A stretch of DNA of 64,000 nt from Anoplopoma fimbria (Eukaryota; Chordata; Actinopteri; Perciformes; Anoplopomatidae), in the NCBI RefSeq assembly GCF_027596085.1, contig NC_072465.1, forward strand, positions 16,756,207 through 16,820,206, in the 5' to 3' direction. This document shows positions 51,032 to 64,000 of the stretch, in pieces. The position numbers and the translations under genes are program-made. The notes beneath the pieces were generated by a model. The model saw nothing but the letters and a program-made list of their open reading frames with translations, was not told the DNA's origin and searched no databases. Numbering within the stretch: the stretch's first letter is position 1; every line of letters starts with the position of its first letter.

Positions 51032-52406
51032 CTAAATGTGAAACAACACTACCTTCCCCGAAGAGCCCACACTTTATTAAGTGTTTCAGCAAAAATGTAC
51101 GATTCAATAACGTCAAAGTTTTCAAACTCGTCAGTCAGCGTTGTTATCTTTGACATTTTCCTCCAGCATTGGCCTGCTTCACATTCACACAGCTGCATAC
51201 AGACACTTCCACAGTAGTTATGGAGGGAGAGGGAAGCACAACTCGTGCACGCCATCCATCCCCATTTTCTCATCTTTTCCTTCAATTACAGGGAGAGAGA
51301 AGGCATATCATGAAATTTACTAATTATACAAACTGCAGTCTTAAACTCTTTTACATTATTCTGTCTGAATTAGTACTAAAGAGAAGGGAGCTGTGTTTAT
51401 CAGAGGCATCGCGGGTTTATAGAAGGGCAGACTCTCAATGCAGAATGTCTATGTATATGAGGAACAAATGTGCATACTGGGGGAGACAGCTGCTGGTACA
51501 ATCTCATCTGCAATGCATGACGTCTGTCAAATGTGAGAACATCTGCTTGTCTTTCTGTTTTGGTGAATAACTAACGCATGTATTTATGACAAACACACCT
51601 CCATTTCAAATGTGCTCATTTTATTTCAAATGCCAAACACCTGACTCAATCGGCAGCGTGTGGAGGTTTACATGGTTACCAGTGAAAGTCAAGATGGTAA
51701 AACAAGGTCCGGGGACGAGCATAGAAAGGGGGGTAAGTGGAGCTTGATTTTTGAGAGCGCATCTGTTTCTCATTCCTCGGGAAGTGGGCGATGTGGCTCG
51801 ATATTCCCGGAAGTGTTTGAGTCACACAAGGACCTCGGACTGGAACTGCCAAGATCAGCCAAAGATACGGAACAGAGGGAGCAGAGCCTTAGGGCTAAAA
51901 CATCAAGCTCAGAAATAATAAAGCAACAACTCAAATCCCAATGCAGAATATTTAGGCCTACACAGCTAAAAGCAAACTAGCAGTTTCAGCAAAGAGGACA
52001 TCAGCGCCCTTGGGCTGAAAAAATGCAGCCACATTAAGTGAAATTAAGCCCATTAGTCTACAGTTAAAATTGGTCCTTCAGTAACTCAATGAAGAATAAG
52101 ACTTAAATGAAAAAATCCAAAAACTAATTTTAAAACTTCCCTCGACGGCACGTCTTAATCTATTTTTTTTTTCATTTGCATATACGAGCTGGTCTGTGTG
52201 CATGTCAAGGCCTGTCTGGCTTCTTTGTTCATCATGTTAATTGACAGGAAGTGCTGCCACACATTCAACGGAGCTGAGCTTAGACGTTTTTTGTGAATGC
52301 CATGCAGGGCGCTGAAAACCCTAAAATACAACTTCAGAGTGAGATATAGAGAGATAGTGAAGTGACAGAAACTCAAACCCAACTTTTAAATAAGTCGAAA
52401 GCACGA

Positions 52407-52424
52407 GCACACACACACACACAA

Positions 52425-52459
<35 letters not shown>
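52407..52459. repeat. CA microsatellite
   Basis: CA units interrupted once by AAATA. Confidence 0.94.
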
Positions 52460-52460
<1 letters not shown>

Positions 52461-55400
52461 GTAGGCATTGTGTGCATTGCAGCCTTGGACCTCCTCCCTA
52501 ACAGAAAACAGTTTTGTTTGTGTTATATTGCAGAACTTCAACAACAAAGCAAGCAAGAATAGGAGGAAGGTCAAAGGGGGCGTGCTAAACTTTCTCATTA
52601 TGCCACACTTGCTCGGCAGTCTTTTCTCTAAATGTAGCTGAAGAAATAATCAAATTCCAGTGCGTCAACAACTCTCAGCCCACTTGCATTTCCTGCAGTT
52701 TCCACCCTCTTAAAACGGCTATATTGTGAGTATTCATATTACCAGTGCTTTAATAATACAGAAGTCAGAGGAAATGAAACCTGAGCAGTGCAGTGTGTGA
52801 TGGGCTTCACTGTTCTTCAACCTTTTACTACAAGGAATAGTGTAGTGCATCAAGCGACATGTATAGAGCATGTGGGCGAAAAAGGTCTCGATGGAAGTCT
52901 CCAGTGTATTCAGCCTTACTTTATAAAAAAAAGAGAAAAAAAAGAAAAGAAAAGAAAGAAAAATATATAACACATCCTGGCATTTATTCTCTATTCATAA
53001 GAAGCTGGTAGAGAACTATTGTTCTATTGTTTGACCACAATTGACTCTTTTATCAATTAAAACGTCATGACTTCCTGTGGAGAAGTTTAACAAAGCCATT
53101 CACATGCAGTCTGAACACAATGGATGGCTACACCTCAGACATGGTCACAGTTATATAGTAAATCTGAATTGTGTCAGTGGGCTTCTAGGGCAATGCTGCT
53201 AAAGTAAGGTAAGTGCATTAAATATCTGTCCCTCACTGATTGAGTGCATCAGGGGCTGTGATGAAAACCATTAACAAGATTAAATAAATATGGGGCTTGT
53301 GACCTCTTTACAACACCAGCTTTAGCTTGTTCCCCTTTCCAATCTACAATAAACAATCCTCAAACTTTTTCCCCCACACGCATCGGCAGGACCTTACATA
53401 ACAGCTCTGACAACGTGAAGAAAATTTACTGTGTAAAGTGAGGTTTTCAATTTTCAATATGTGGCAATTGGATGGCTTATGAGGTCATTCCTGAGGACAC
53501 GGTGAGCAGCCCTGCGTGAACTGGCTCGTTATTGATCCCGAAATTATATCAGCTGCCTCTGGTGGATACATTACCCTCCTCACACATCACTGGTGTTCAT
53601 GAATGGTGACGGTTGATTGCTGGCAATGTAAATGGTTCCATCTAACGTAACAGGTAAAGCGTGACACTGATACTGCCGGGCTGGGTGATTTAATCGCGGG
53701 ACACCCGGGATGTTAATGAGTGTTGTTGTTGCTCCGGTAAAGCGATTTCAGCTGTAAAATAAAACCATAATGAAGCTTCAAATTCAAGAGAATATGTGGA
53801 ATCAAATACCAAATAGGAAATGTGCTTCAGTAGAAAACCCCGGCCTAGTACTGGTGAAAAAAAGCTCACTGTCCAAATGACTCAATGTTGGCCATAGATA
53901 GTAGCACTCTATGACTTTGCATGCATCACTTCCAAACAGGCTCTTCCTGTGTGCCCGGGGCCATACAAGCAGTCAGACATGCTCCCTTCCTCTCTAAATG
54001 CTTTTTGGTGTTGAACTCTAATCAATACTTGAAGGTTGTATTTAGAAACGATAAATAAAACCCTGAAGATGAGGGCACTCGATACCTCTTTAGCAGCCTC
54101 AGTAGTGTGCAGTGTACACAGTTCTTTTTTTTTTTTTCTTATTTTAAGAACTTCACAAACAAATACAATTTTGCTCGAGAAAAGCAAGGAGCAAACACTG
54201 AAGCACAGAATACACAGAAGCATCCAACATTATTTTATACTGCATCACAAGTGCAAAACAAATATATTTTTTGCTTTATGATATAATACAATGAATGATA
54301 AAACTGACATTGTTTCATGTGTCTCTGCCGTTTCTTTTTTATTTTTATTTTACTTCCTGTGTTCCCCTAGACATTAAGTTAAGGTCGCAACAGCATGTCA
54401 GCAGTGTTTTTGCTGCATGCTGGCTCCATTCTTGCTTTAAGTAATAATATATCAATTTTTTTGTACCTTTACGCTTTAATTTAAATGATATTTAATTTGT
54501 TCAGTTAGTTGGTTTTTTTTGCACACTGAAGCTGTAAATATTTTCACAATTCATGATATATTCATCATCCTCTGTTATGTTTTAATTTCATTACACTGCC
54601 TAAAAATATATCATGCTAAAGTTCAAGAAAATAAAACAATTTCATTTTCACACCAAGATATTGTCGGTCTGCACTCATCCCCACCCTTTTGGTGACTAAA
54701 ATTGTATGATGTTTCCAACTGTTATACATATTAATTTAGCTGTGAACGGAATAAAGACACATAAAAATGCAACACGTTCTTGTCATCTCTGGACCTAAAT
54801 CTGTGATTTTAAGTGTGGCATTTCTTTCACTCTCAACAACTGTAAATGCAGAGATTATATCGGATGTCCACACAATATGCAGCTGATTAACTTTAGAGGT
54901 ACAGTGATGGAATAAATCTATTGGCATTTCACAATAAGACAGCCACTAATGAGGACATCTGCTCGGACCATGGCTCCTCCGCATTCACACACTTGTTTGG
55001 CCTTGCTTTCTTACGTGGTTAGCCTGGTGGTTGTTTGTTAAGGTTTGAAAGTGAATCCCATTCTGGTCAAATCAACAGCAGACTCCATCAATAGATGACC
55101 ATACAATTTCTCCTCAAGCTTGTCTGAAGCCACCTTGGCACCAATTTCAGCCTACATATAGTCAAACTTGCAGCAAAACAAACCCAAGGCTAATGAACTT
55201 TAGATAAAACGCACACAAGAGCAGGAGCGAACAAAGGCTGAAAAACAGCATTCAATAGAGCTGTGCTTGGCCGCGACTCAAGGTAATGATTCTAATCAAG
55301 CAGCAACACCACAGCTAAGTGGTGAAGCCGATGTGGGAGTGCATTTAGCAGCAGTTCATATGGCCCGAAACATCCTCGACGAAGGAAATGCAGCGATGGA

Positions 55401-55687
55401 TGAGAACCAGATTTAAAGGAAAAATACGTTTAAAGGAGAAACTCTTCAGTGAGGTACAGAATTTGTACAAGAAATAAGGTTCTCAAAATGTAGCTTCACA
55501 TCTGATGGGATTAAAAAATATATATTATTTTCATTAAGGGGATATCGTTAAGTGTGTTAGCATGATTATCATCACAGCCAACCATGGTGGTGGCTGCAGG
55601 CTTGTCGTTCTCTCAGCTCTACCTTTCCTCCTTGGTGCAAATTCAAAAACGTTAAATACCTGTAAAGATTGCATTAAACTACGTCTG

Positions 55688-55983
55688 TAGAGATGCACCG
55701 ATAGACCGGCTGGCAAACGAAACTGGCCGGATATGAGCTGACCGGCCATGACCCATGTCAGGCCGGTCAGTCTCATATTTCAGATTTGATGCCGGTCACA
55801 TCTACACACACGCACACGCAGCTGCATGATTGTTTTATGTCGGCACACAGCGGAACAGACGGTATCGTTAAAGCGTCTCACACACAACATGTCGTCCGTG
55901 TGGAAGCTCTTCAGTGTTAGTGAAGAAGACGAGTCCAAAAGAAGCATCTGAGGAACAACCTATGTGACCTGTTGGACGTGTTG
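55688..55983 (+). mobile_element. Decayed hAT element with transposase stub
   Basis: The left end TAGAGATGCACCGAT (55688-55702) is a typical fish hAT terminus. A G/C-rich leader with CCGGCC/GGCCGG repeats follows, then a short open frame at 55889. No reverse-complement terminus (ATCGGTGCATCTCTA) was found downstream, so the right side is deleted or eroded. Confidence 0.6.
55889..55951 (+). pseudogene. hAT transposase N-terminal remnant
   Basis: The frame reads MSSVWKLFSVSEEDESKRSI then stop. S-x-V-W-x-x-F-x-x-x-E-x-D is the usual start of a BED zinc-finger hAT transposase, but the zinc ligands and everything after are missing. A following stretch stays open in a shifted frame (HLRNNLCDLLDV) without clear homology. 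It sits where a transposase start is expected, about 200 bp inside the hAT end. Confidence 0.5.
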
Positions 55984-56958
55984 ACACTAGCTCTAAGCTG
56001 ATTACTAGACATAGTTTAAACTACCAATGCCAATGATTTGTTTTAATCAAAGCAATTATTCAAATAAAAATACAAGAATGCATTTCTTAATCATTTGAAT
56101 TGTTTTATGTAAATAACCATCGATGGCGATAAGAACAGTAAAAATACCTCATTTTGAATTGTTGACTGTTAACACTGACTTTGGAACGGTTCAAATATTT
56201 TTGTTTTGGGGGTTGAAATGAAGGTGGACATTTTTACTATTTTGACAGTTTTTAGATTAAAAGATTAATTTGAAAAGTAATTGATCAATAATTAAAACAG
56301 TCATTAGTTTTAAAACATTCCCTAAGAAACCTGTGGTGTGATGTCACAGATTCTATAGCGGTGTTTTTCCACAGTCTGTGACTCTAACACAAGAACATTT
56401 TTCATTTTAACATTAATTAAATTCAAGTCATATTCTGCTGCCTTTAATATTCCAGAGCGATCTTCCCTATCTTTGAAAAGCACCACTTGTCATCTTGGGT
56501 ATGAAAACAAACATAACAAAAACAAGAGTTGTTGTATTAAAAGATTCTCTTCAAATATGAGTCACTAATATTTAGGCAATATTTTCCTACATTTTAATTG
56601 AAAGGACATTTTTGCTTAACCAGCAGCGCCATTAATAAAAACACTGCCATTTGCTGTAATCTGTCCATCCACACCAGTTCTACTTTGAAAAGTATCACAG
56701 CTATCTAACACAGAATTTATAGAAACGCTTGCATTCAAAGCATCTAAGCTGTTTCCAATCATGCCTCTCTCCTATTTTTATACTCTAGTTCAGGCGGGCC
56801 TGTCTGACCTGACTGCAAGTTAATTGATAATAACACAGCGATGATGAGGCTATAATGACACTCTTCAAATGGCAGACACGTTGGAATAAATCTTTCAATC
56901 CTGACCTTTAAAATAGGACTTTTACTGTATATTTCCGAGTCTCCTGTAATCACAAATC

Positions 56959-57285
56959 TAGGGCAGCAACTATCAATTCAACTGCTAGATTGATTGCTTT
57001 GCCTTTACAATATTGGAAAATGGTGGTTAATGCCTGTTACAATTACCCACAGGTCAAGGTGATGTCTTCAAATTATTATTTATTCCAACTAAGAGTCTAA
57101 AACCCAAAGATACTCAGTGGATTACAGTGTATGGCCAAGAGCAACTATCAAATCCTGAAATTTGAGAAGATTGAACCAGGGAATGTTTACCAAGAGTCTT
57201 AAGCAACCATCAAAATAGTTGGTGATTTTTATAAAGTTTTCACTCAATCGACTTATTGATTAATCAACCAATTGTTGCTGCTCTA
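56959..57285. mobile_element. hAT-type MITE with perfect 8-bp target duplication
   Basis: The 327-bp element has ends TAGGGCAGCAACTATCAATT (left) and, inverted, TAGAGCAGCAACAATTGGTT (right). It is flanked by identical CACAAATC copies (56951-56958 and 57286-57293). The interior has TCTAAAACCCAAAGATACTC and ATCAAAATAGTTGGTGATTT, known to me as parts of an abundant fish hAT-derived repeat. No coding sequence. Confidence 0.9.
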
Positions 57286-57907
57286 CACAAATCAGCAACC
57301 TTCTGTTAGAAATGAGAGCGTAGAGTAAGTGTTACCAGCGCCAAGATGAATGTCCTTAATACCACCCTCTGAATCCTCTTTACCAAATAAAGAATACTCC
57401 AAATCTCCTATTGCAAGGACAAATATAATATCCATGGGCTTGAATACAAGATAATCTTTTTGTTGTTTAAATCTGAAAGCAACCACTTCCATTTTATAAA
57501 GACGGCATTCAGAGAGGTCACTTGTAACTCTAAACGTTACAGCGATGCGGATGATGCCTCGATGCCTTGACAACCGAGGGGCTGTTGAGAGGCAGAGTGG
57601 TTGCTAGCTCCCATCTTCCTCGCGCTGGCTGCTAAGTGTTGGGGCAGATGATCCCTGGAGTCCCTGAGTGACTAGTGGATACCTGGGGATTGGTCTCCTC
57701 CGCTGTGCTAAACACTTGTGCTGTGTGGTTTAGTAGTGACAATATAATACAGTAATGCAATATACAAAATACAGCAGCTATCACACCTTCACCTCGCACC
57801 GGAGTTTGACAGATGAAGCATACACGCGGGAATCTGTACGGCTAAAATTACCCGGGATCAACTAGGAGGTGTTTTAATTTTAGTTTTTACAGATTCACCT
57901 GTTAACC

Positions 57908-58027
57908 ATGTCGACTTTTCAGCGTTTAATAAAGACGAGCGGTGTCTTTGTTGAGGAAGCATTAAACAACGTCTTCCTGAAATATGAAAATGTCAAAAGG
58001 AAAAGGCCATGGTATTCCAATCCCTAG
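57908..58027 (+). other. Small unassigned open frame (39 codons)
   Basis: It begins MSTFQRLIKTSGVFVEEALN and continues NVFLKYENVKRKRPWYSNP, then a stop. The start context is AACCATGT. The composition looks protein-like (mixed hydrophobic and charged, no repeats), and the upstream 250 bp is richer in CpG than its surroundings. I do not recognise it. It may be a remnant of a transposon first exon or chance; there is no evidence that it is expressed. Confidence 0.2.
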
Positions 58028-58553
58028 TTAATTAGGGTTCCACTAGCGGTATGGTTTGGTTGTTTGTGTTGAAGAACAGAAACATTTGCATTCCCCAAAG
58101 GGGAACATGTCAACAGGATCGATAGGGTAGTCTCTTAACTCCTTTTCTGCCTCAAAAAAAACTATCCAACTCAGCACATCCTCTCCCTTGGAAGCCTCTG
58201 AAATTTACCAGAATTTCACAATAGCTGCCTCTGTCATTATTAAAATACCACACATTCCTCTCACAAATTGAATTTGCAAAATAGTTAAACATCCAAAAGT
58301 AAGCTTTCAGACACAATATAATAAACACGTGGAAAAGGCCAAACACCACCTGAAACACTTTGCTTTTTAATAACATTGTAAAATACCAATGACACTTCCC
58401 CCCCCTTCATTATTGTTTTTGAGCTTTCTGGCGAAGTAGAGAAAGCTCCCATGGAGACGAAGTGTGTGAGAGAAACAAACAGAACATCAATCTCATTGGA
58501 AACCCAAAGGAAAAGAGCCTGGGGACTGATCTCTCAGGGTGTTAACTTAGGGT

Positions 58554-58566
58554 GGGGGGGGGGGGG
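58554..58566. repeat. G13 homopolymer run
   Basis: Thirteen consecutive G residues following GGGTGGGG-type sequence; prone to length variation and sequencing error. Confidence 0.9.
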
Positions 58567-60075
58567 ACGTTTTCGACAAGGAATTAATGAAGTGGGTTTA
58601 GCACTGGAGTGGAAGAGAGGATAGCAGCTCGGTGTTAACCTCACTATTCCTCTTTATTTACCACTTATGTCGAATACTTAAGATGAATGTTCCGCGGTGA
58701 ACAACAGTACAATTCAACACTGTAATATGATATATCCATATTTGTGCATATCCCAAAATAAACAATACATCATGCTATGCTGCATCGTCGCGATATGTCA
58801 AAGCAACCTGCTTATCTTACTTACTTGAAGAAGACATTTAAATTCCAACAGCCCACATTTTTCAGTGCCTCAGTCAATTTATTTTCAACTGCCTTTGTTA
58901 CTACTTCTTCTTCTTATTTGGGTGATTTGGAAGCTTCTTGGTTATAGCTTAATCAAACAACCATTTGGAAAGATGGCAACATTTTAAGAACTCTTTTGGG
59001 TATTAGGGCGCTGGTAGCGACGGCTGTTTTTCCCCTACTTAGCAACGGGCCTTTCCAGACGTCCTACAGTCAAAAACCTTCAAAAGGCAGAGATAGTTTA
59101 TACAGCAATGAGATGCATTATTGTCTGCTCTCATAACTATCTACATGTACCCTGAAATGTGAGAGTATTTTTTTCTGTAAATAGATCAAAAAAGCCTGAG
59201 CTGCTGATTAACAGCTGCTAACCCCGAAGATAACTAATGTTAGAGCTGCCTTTTAAAAATCACACTCACTGACTACTAAATAATAATGAAAACAAGGTAC
59301 ATAGTTTATATATCCGAGGACATATAACCTGTTGGTCACATTTCTCTAATAACCTAATTTAATGGATCATAATCAAACATCTCGGACAATATGTTTGGCA
59401 TTTATATACAAGAAATCAACCATCAGCAGATATTTTAACATATGTTTAACTCTCATATTGATATTGGCCTCTAATATCTAATATCCAATAATAAACAACT
59501 ATCTTCAATGACACAGCTAAAGCTTCTCGTGGCATAAACCAAAACCCTGTGTTGTTTGCTAAATTAAACAGTCAAAGATCTAAGCATGCCGGAATTTCAA
59601 TCTAAAGCATTATGCTGTTTCATTTGAACAAAACATTTGTCTGTCAGGACAGTTATATTATACAGAACGACAACCACTGTAGAGTGTTGAGAGCTGGGTA
59701 AAGACCACTTTTTCTATATATGAAGACTGTGGTGAACACAATTTTGAATCTAAAAGCGATCTAATGCAAAGTAACAAAATAGGTATACACGGGTATATTT
59801 CAGACATGTTCTACAGTAGCTCAAAATACCTACAAAATTTATGCAACGGTTAAAATTAAATTCATCAAATGCAACTTGACTCTCAATGCACGGGCTTATT
59901 TTGCATTCTGCAGAGCACCTTGAGTTTGATAAAACATGCACAGCCTAATCCCATATCTTCAGTGATTGTCGCCATAATTCACGGCAGAGAAAATGAGCCC
60001 CGTGGATGGGATAGCCTACTTTTGAATTTGCTTTTTTCCTCGCCTCTGAAAAAGACAATCTTGAATGTAGCCCAC

Positions 60076-60100
60076 CAAAAAAAAAAAAAAAAAAAAAAAA
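60076..60100. repeat. Poly-A run
   Basis: About 25 consecutive A residues in intron 1. No retroelement body was recognised next to it. Confidence 0.85.
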
Positions 60101-63100
60101 GCACAAAGCAAACGCATGCTCATTTGACCCACAATAGCACAATGCAGGAAAAAGGGGGGAATGAAGCCCGAGGGTCCCATTGTGTCCACTCTCCAGAGGG
60201 CAGAGTTGACTGACAGTCCAGCTGTAAGTAAAGCTGACACAGTATCACATCGCGGCAAGACTGTTAAAAAGGGAAAGAGGACGTGGCAACTGAAGGACAC
60301 AGGACATTTATTGATATGGCTCAAGTCCTTGAGTGCAGCAGTATATGTCCTTCAGTGACACTGCCTTATTGCCTGGACATTAATCACTATTGTCATGAAG
60401 CACAGGAAATAAGTACACTCGTTTCCCCAAAAGCATTCATCCTCCCTAGTTTCAACCAGCCTGGTCTAATCTGGTTTGTGTTTGTGTGTTTGTGTATGTC
60501 TATGTGCCTTTTTGGTTGCATGTTGCTAGGACAGATGAAATGATTTGGAGTGAAGTGGCTGTGAGTCATTCTAAAACATTAAAATGCTACTGTGACCAGC
60601 TTGGAGTATCTTGGCTGAAGACAGAGTGAACTCAACCGTACACACCGAGTAATGAAGTGGAGACTGATTGCCTTGATTAACATAAGTTATACAAATAAAC
60701 ATCTTAATCACAATTAATGTCAAATTACTAGAATTCCCCCTTCAATAAAGCATTGTTCTCATAATGTTGGGCTCATATCCACTGAAACATTCCACTTCAG
60801 TATTAATGCCAGCATCTCCATCTCGGCCTTTTGGTTATGTTTCAGCTCCTTGAAACGGTACGCTAGGTATTGATTTTCTTCTAATTCAATTATAATAACA
60901 TACAACTAGAGAGCAGTGAGAAAACAAGGTTTAGGTGGTAGAGTATATGTACTTTGTCTGCTTTGTATCCTGCATGCACCTTGCAGGGGATCAATGAAAC
61001 TACTTTCCTCTAGCGGCTTTTAAAAAATGCAACTTGTTGATTTTTTTTAACCGCTAGTAGCGCTATGAACCAATTTTTTTGTAGAATTTCATGTTATAAA
61101 AATATATTCTATAAATATAGACAGTTTTATTGATTTGATTTCTTACTGCATACTATGACTCTTTGGTGTCAAAGCACAAGGCAATGTTACATCTAGTATG
61201 GGAATACAGAGCAACTCTGAAACTAATACAAGGTTGCAAATGTTTACTTAGGCTTGCCCTGCTACATCCTGGGAAATTATGACCAATTTTTCAAACAGCA
61301 TTTCCCATCAGTGAGGACATTCTGCAACATTAACATTGAACCCAAAATAAATCATTCACACTCTTCTACGTACAAGAAATCATTTCAAACTTTAAATTAT
61401 GCTTGCTCGCATTTTGAAAATTTGTCTCGCTCCCCCCCTGACTGTCTTATCTGCCACCTCCAGAAATACAGTTTTTATTTACCTCTAGTTATACTAAAGG
61501 ACATTCATTTCACATGGTTATCCTAGTTTTCAATGAAGCGTTTTGTAGCATAAATAAAACTGACTTACTTACTACAGTTTTACAGGAAACTGAATAAAAA
61601 AAAAAATAACACTGGGGTGCTTTTCCCATACCACCACGGTGGTCACTGCTTACCCACCATCATACAACACACTGAGTCACAACTTTCCTTAATAACAAAA
61701 TGACATTGTTATTTTGAAGTTTATCCAATCTAATTAGACACATTGATAAGCTGGTCATTGCATTTGAAAGCAATAAGCAAAGGATGAGCATCGCTGGCTA
61801 AAAGGATAAACAGCGAATTATCTGCACGAGTGAAAAGTGATTACATTTGCAGTGTTTCCCCATCGGACCATTTAGAGGGTGGCACAGGCAGCTGGCCGAG
61901 AGGCAACAGATAATAGTGCGCTGAGCCGGTCCACGATCCAGACTGAGCATATGCTACTGATGCAGTTTTAAAACCAGGAGAAAGTTACTTTTGAGTCAGT
62001 ACTGTACATATCAAACCAATTATCCAGAGAATGTAGAGAAGGACCTTGATGATAATGATGCTGTTGCCAACATCAGTGATGTCCAGACAGCTGGCATCCT
62101 GCTGGCACAGCAGCACATCAGGACCTCATTAACAACATTAATACCATGTTTGCTCACTAACATTCTATTTGCAGTGGACAAGGATGGTGTTATTTGAAAA
62201 AAACAAACATCCCTACAATACAGTACACACAAGTGAAAATGGTCATTATATCTGTCGAAAAGTAGTAATTGGTTTTTTATTTCGATTCCTAAAATGACGT
62301 TAATTTAGGTCCTTGTCTTTGCTACAAATGATTCCCCAGCTGTATCGCAAGGCTTCACGCCTTTATCCATTTCTGTATAGCCATATTCAAATAGCATGCA
62401 ATCATTTCCTCATTACTTAAGTGATGCAATAAAGTGAATTTCTATAATTAATGACAAGCTATGCTTCTTATGAAGACCAGGGAGCTGCAATTCCACCCAC
62501 ACAACTTTAAAACAAACAAGTAGAGTCTTCACCAACCACAAATATTCCTCTTACAGATTTTTTAGCACCATATTATTCAAGGGAGTGAAATATTAGGAGA
62601 AAACAAACGAGAGACATTTGTGTTAGTGAGAAAAGCATGGAAGACTGCTTTTTCCAAACAGGGCTGATCAAAATTCTCTAGGATGTCGTGAAAAATCAAT
62701 GCCAGATTCATAGACAGCTATGTCTTTAAATCCGGCATGCATTGATTTAAGAAAAGAAAATAATCCCCGTCCCTTTCAAATCTCCTCTTTTCATGTGAAC
62801 AAGCACCGGCTCGGTATCACTCTCTATGATGTAAACTCTAAATTCATATTATTAAGATTTAGGTCACCCGGCCTAGACGGTAGATGAATGCGTTCTGTGA
62901 CAGTGTACAAGTAGTTAAATTGGATTTATTCTCCACCACCTTCGAGCCGGTCAGCCTGTACTGCCTGTTTGCTGCGTGTCAGAGGTCTGTTGAGACATGC
63001 CATATGAGAGAAGTCAGACGTGTTGGGGGCCTGGAAGGCTACTGGTCAATAAAGCTGCAAACTAAGAACCAGGAAGCAGGGAACTGGGGGATTTTGGGGC

Positions 63101-63886
63101 AGAGTAGGGGGGTGACTCAGAGAGGAACCATTCTCCTGTGTTACATCACTGCTACTTCACTATGGGAGATGATTGGTGCCACAGAATAAAAACATATGAA
63201 CTAGAAGACCTTCCGGTGGCTACAATTTCGAATGATATTTAACATAAAAATAAGTAGCTACAACTACTGCTCCTACTTTAAGTGCTTCTAATTGGATGAT
63301 GATACAACCAGACTGATAAACTAGTGGGTAATTGTTATCGGACTATATTAGCTTATCACATGTCTATAATTGTGCATGTTCGCTGACATGTAATAAATGT
63401 GCAGTGCAGAAATGCCAGTAAAATTGTGGTAACATCCCATAGTTTGTCCACAAGAGTGCACCACATTCATTTTAGAAGTGTAAAATGTCTTCCTCAGTAG
63501 AGAACTTACGTTTTCACATTTGTCTAATAAACAATTATAATTATAATGATTATGATTATATTTAGGTGTCATGATGTCATACCTGCCAATGTATCATTAT
63601 TTGATGGTGATTTTATAACTCTCAAATATCTAGGTATCAAATCAGCAAAAATGTGGGAGCTACTGGCAAAATCTTGGAAAAGCAGAATTTGTGTGTCAAA
63701 GTGTGTTATCCCTCAATCCAATATTAGCCCGTACCCAAACCAGTCATCTGTGCAAGGTTAACCATGGCCTTAGATTAACGTGAATCTAAATCAGGCCCTG
63801 TTCCAAACCTACAAAAAACAGCACTTTGGGGGGGAAAACTATTGAAAAGCAAAGCACCTCTCTGTGAATCTGTAGGAGATTTAACC

Positions 63887-63911
63887 TATATATATATATA
63901 TATATATATAT
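63887..63911. repeat. TA microsatellite
   Basis: About 12 TA units near the right edge of the window. Confidence 0.93.
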
Positions 63912-64000
63912 TCAGAATTGTTTTCAACATGGTCACATACTGCTCTGTCATAGCCATTATTGAAGGTTGGGATGGCAACACCTATGAAAATATGACCTCA

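Noticed and set aside
51169..51980. Open frames of 133 and 106 codons on the plus strand
   Set aside because: Unrelated compositions, no recognised family and no splice-site logic joining them; most likely chance.
61014..61066. Imperfect inverted repeat CTAGCGGCTTTT ... AACCGCTAG
   Set aside because: Short, imperfect and A/T-rich in the arms; compatible with chance.
61991..62197. 68-codon acidic open frame beginning MSQYCTYQTNYPENVEKDLD
   Set aside because: It does not match any family I recognise, has no splice context, and is too short to support as a gene.

Overview
This is a eukaryotic, vertebrate-type window, almost certainly from a teleost fish. It is AT-rich, intron-dominated DNA with long CA/TG microsatellites. 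It carries fish-style transposon families: Tc1/mariner MITEs, hAT elements with 8-bp target duplications, a tRNA-derived SINE, and LINE 3' tails. I see no bacterial operon, CRISPR array, rRNA gene or real tRNA gene.

Only one gene can be supported. It is a five-exon segment, on the minus strand, of a receptor-type protein tyrosine phosphatase gamma gene (ptprg; fish often have a/b duplicates, and I cannot tell which this is). Reading in the direction of transcription, from high to low coordinates, the exons are: 44052-43948 (start of the mature ectodomain), 16661-16482, 10153-10005, 2995-2900 and 901-835. All four joins between them are phase-compatible (1, 1, 0, 0), all sit between AG/GT splice sites, and together they read into the amino-terminal half of the carbonic-anhydrase-like domain. 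The signal-peptide exon lies beyond base 64000. The rest of the CA-like domain, the fibronectin III domain, the spacer, the transmembrane segment and the two phosphatase domains lie below base 1.

The remaining sequence, about 99% of the window, is intron: part of intron 1 (44053-64000), intron 2 (16662-43947, 27.3 kb), intron 3 (10154-16481), intron 4 (2996-10004), intron 5 (902-2899) and part of intron 6 (1-834). Exon numbers assume a single upstream exon, as in mammalian PTPRG. The introns hold well-bounded transposons: two near-identical Tc1-type MITEs (450-672 and 25777-26009), a hAT element with a perfect 8-bp duplication (45346-46227) that contains another element, a hAT MITE with a perfect 8-bp duplication (56959-57285), a SINE (7577-7837), a decayed hAT with a transposase stub (55688-about 55983), and several dispersed teleost repeats.

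I found no clear novel biological system. The items most worth a second look are a very long TG repeat starting about 15 nt inside the intron after the last exon, a reading frame that stays open across exon 2 and both flanking introns, a nested insertion with oddly ordered inverted repeats (13878-14380), a perfect 23-bp palindrome in the SINE, and a five-unit tandem repeat beside the hAT element.
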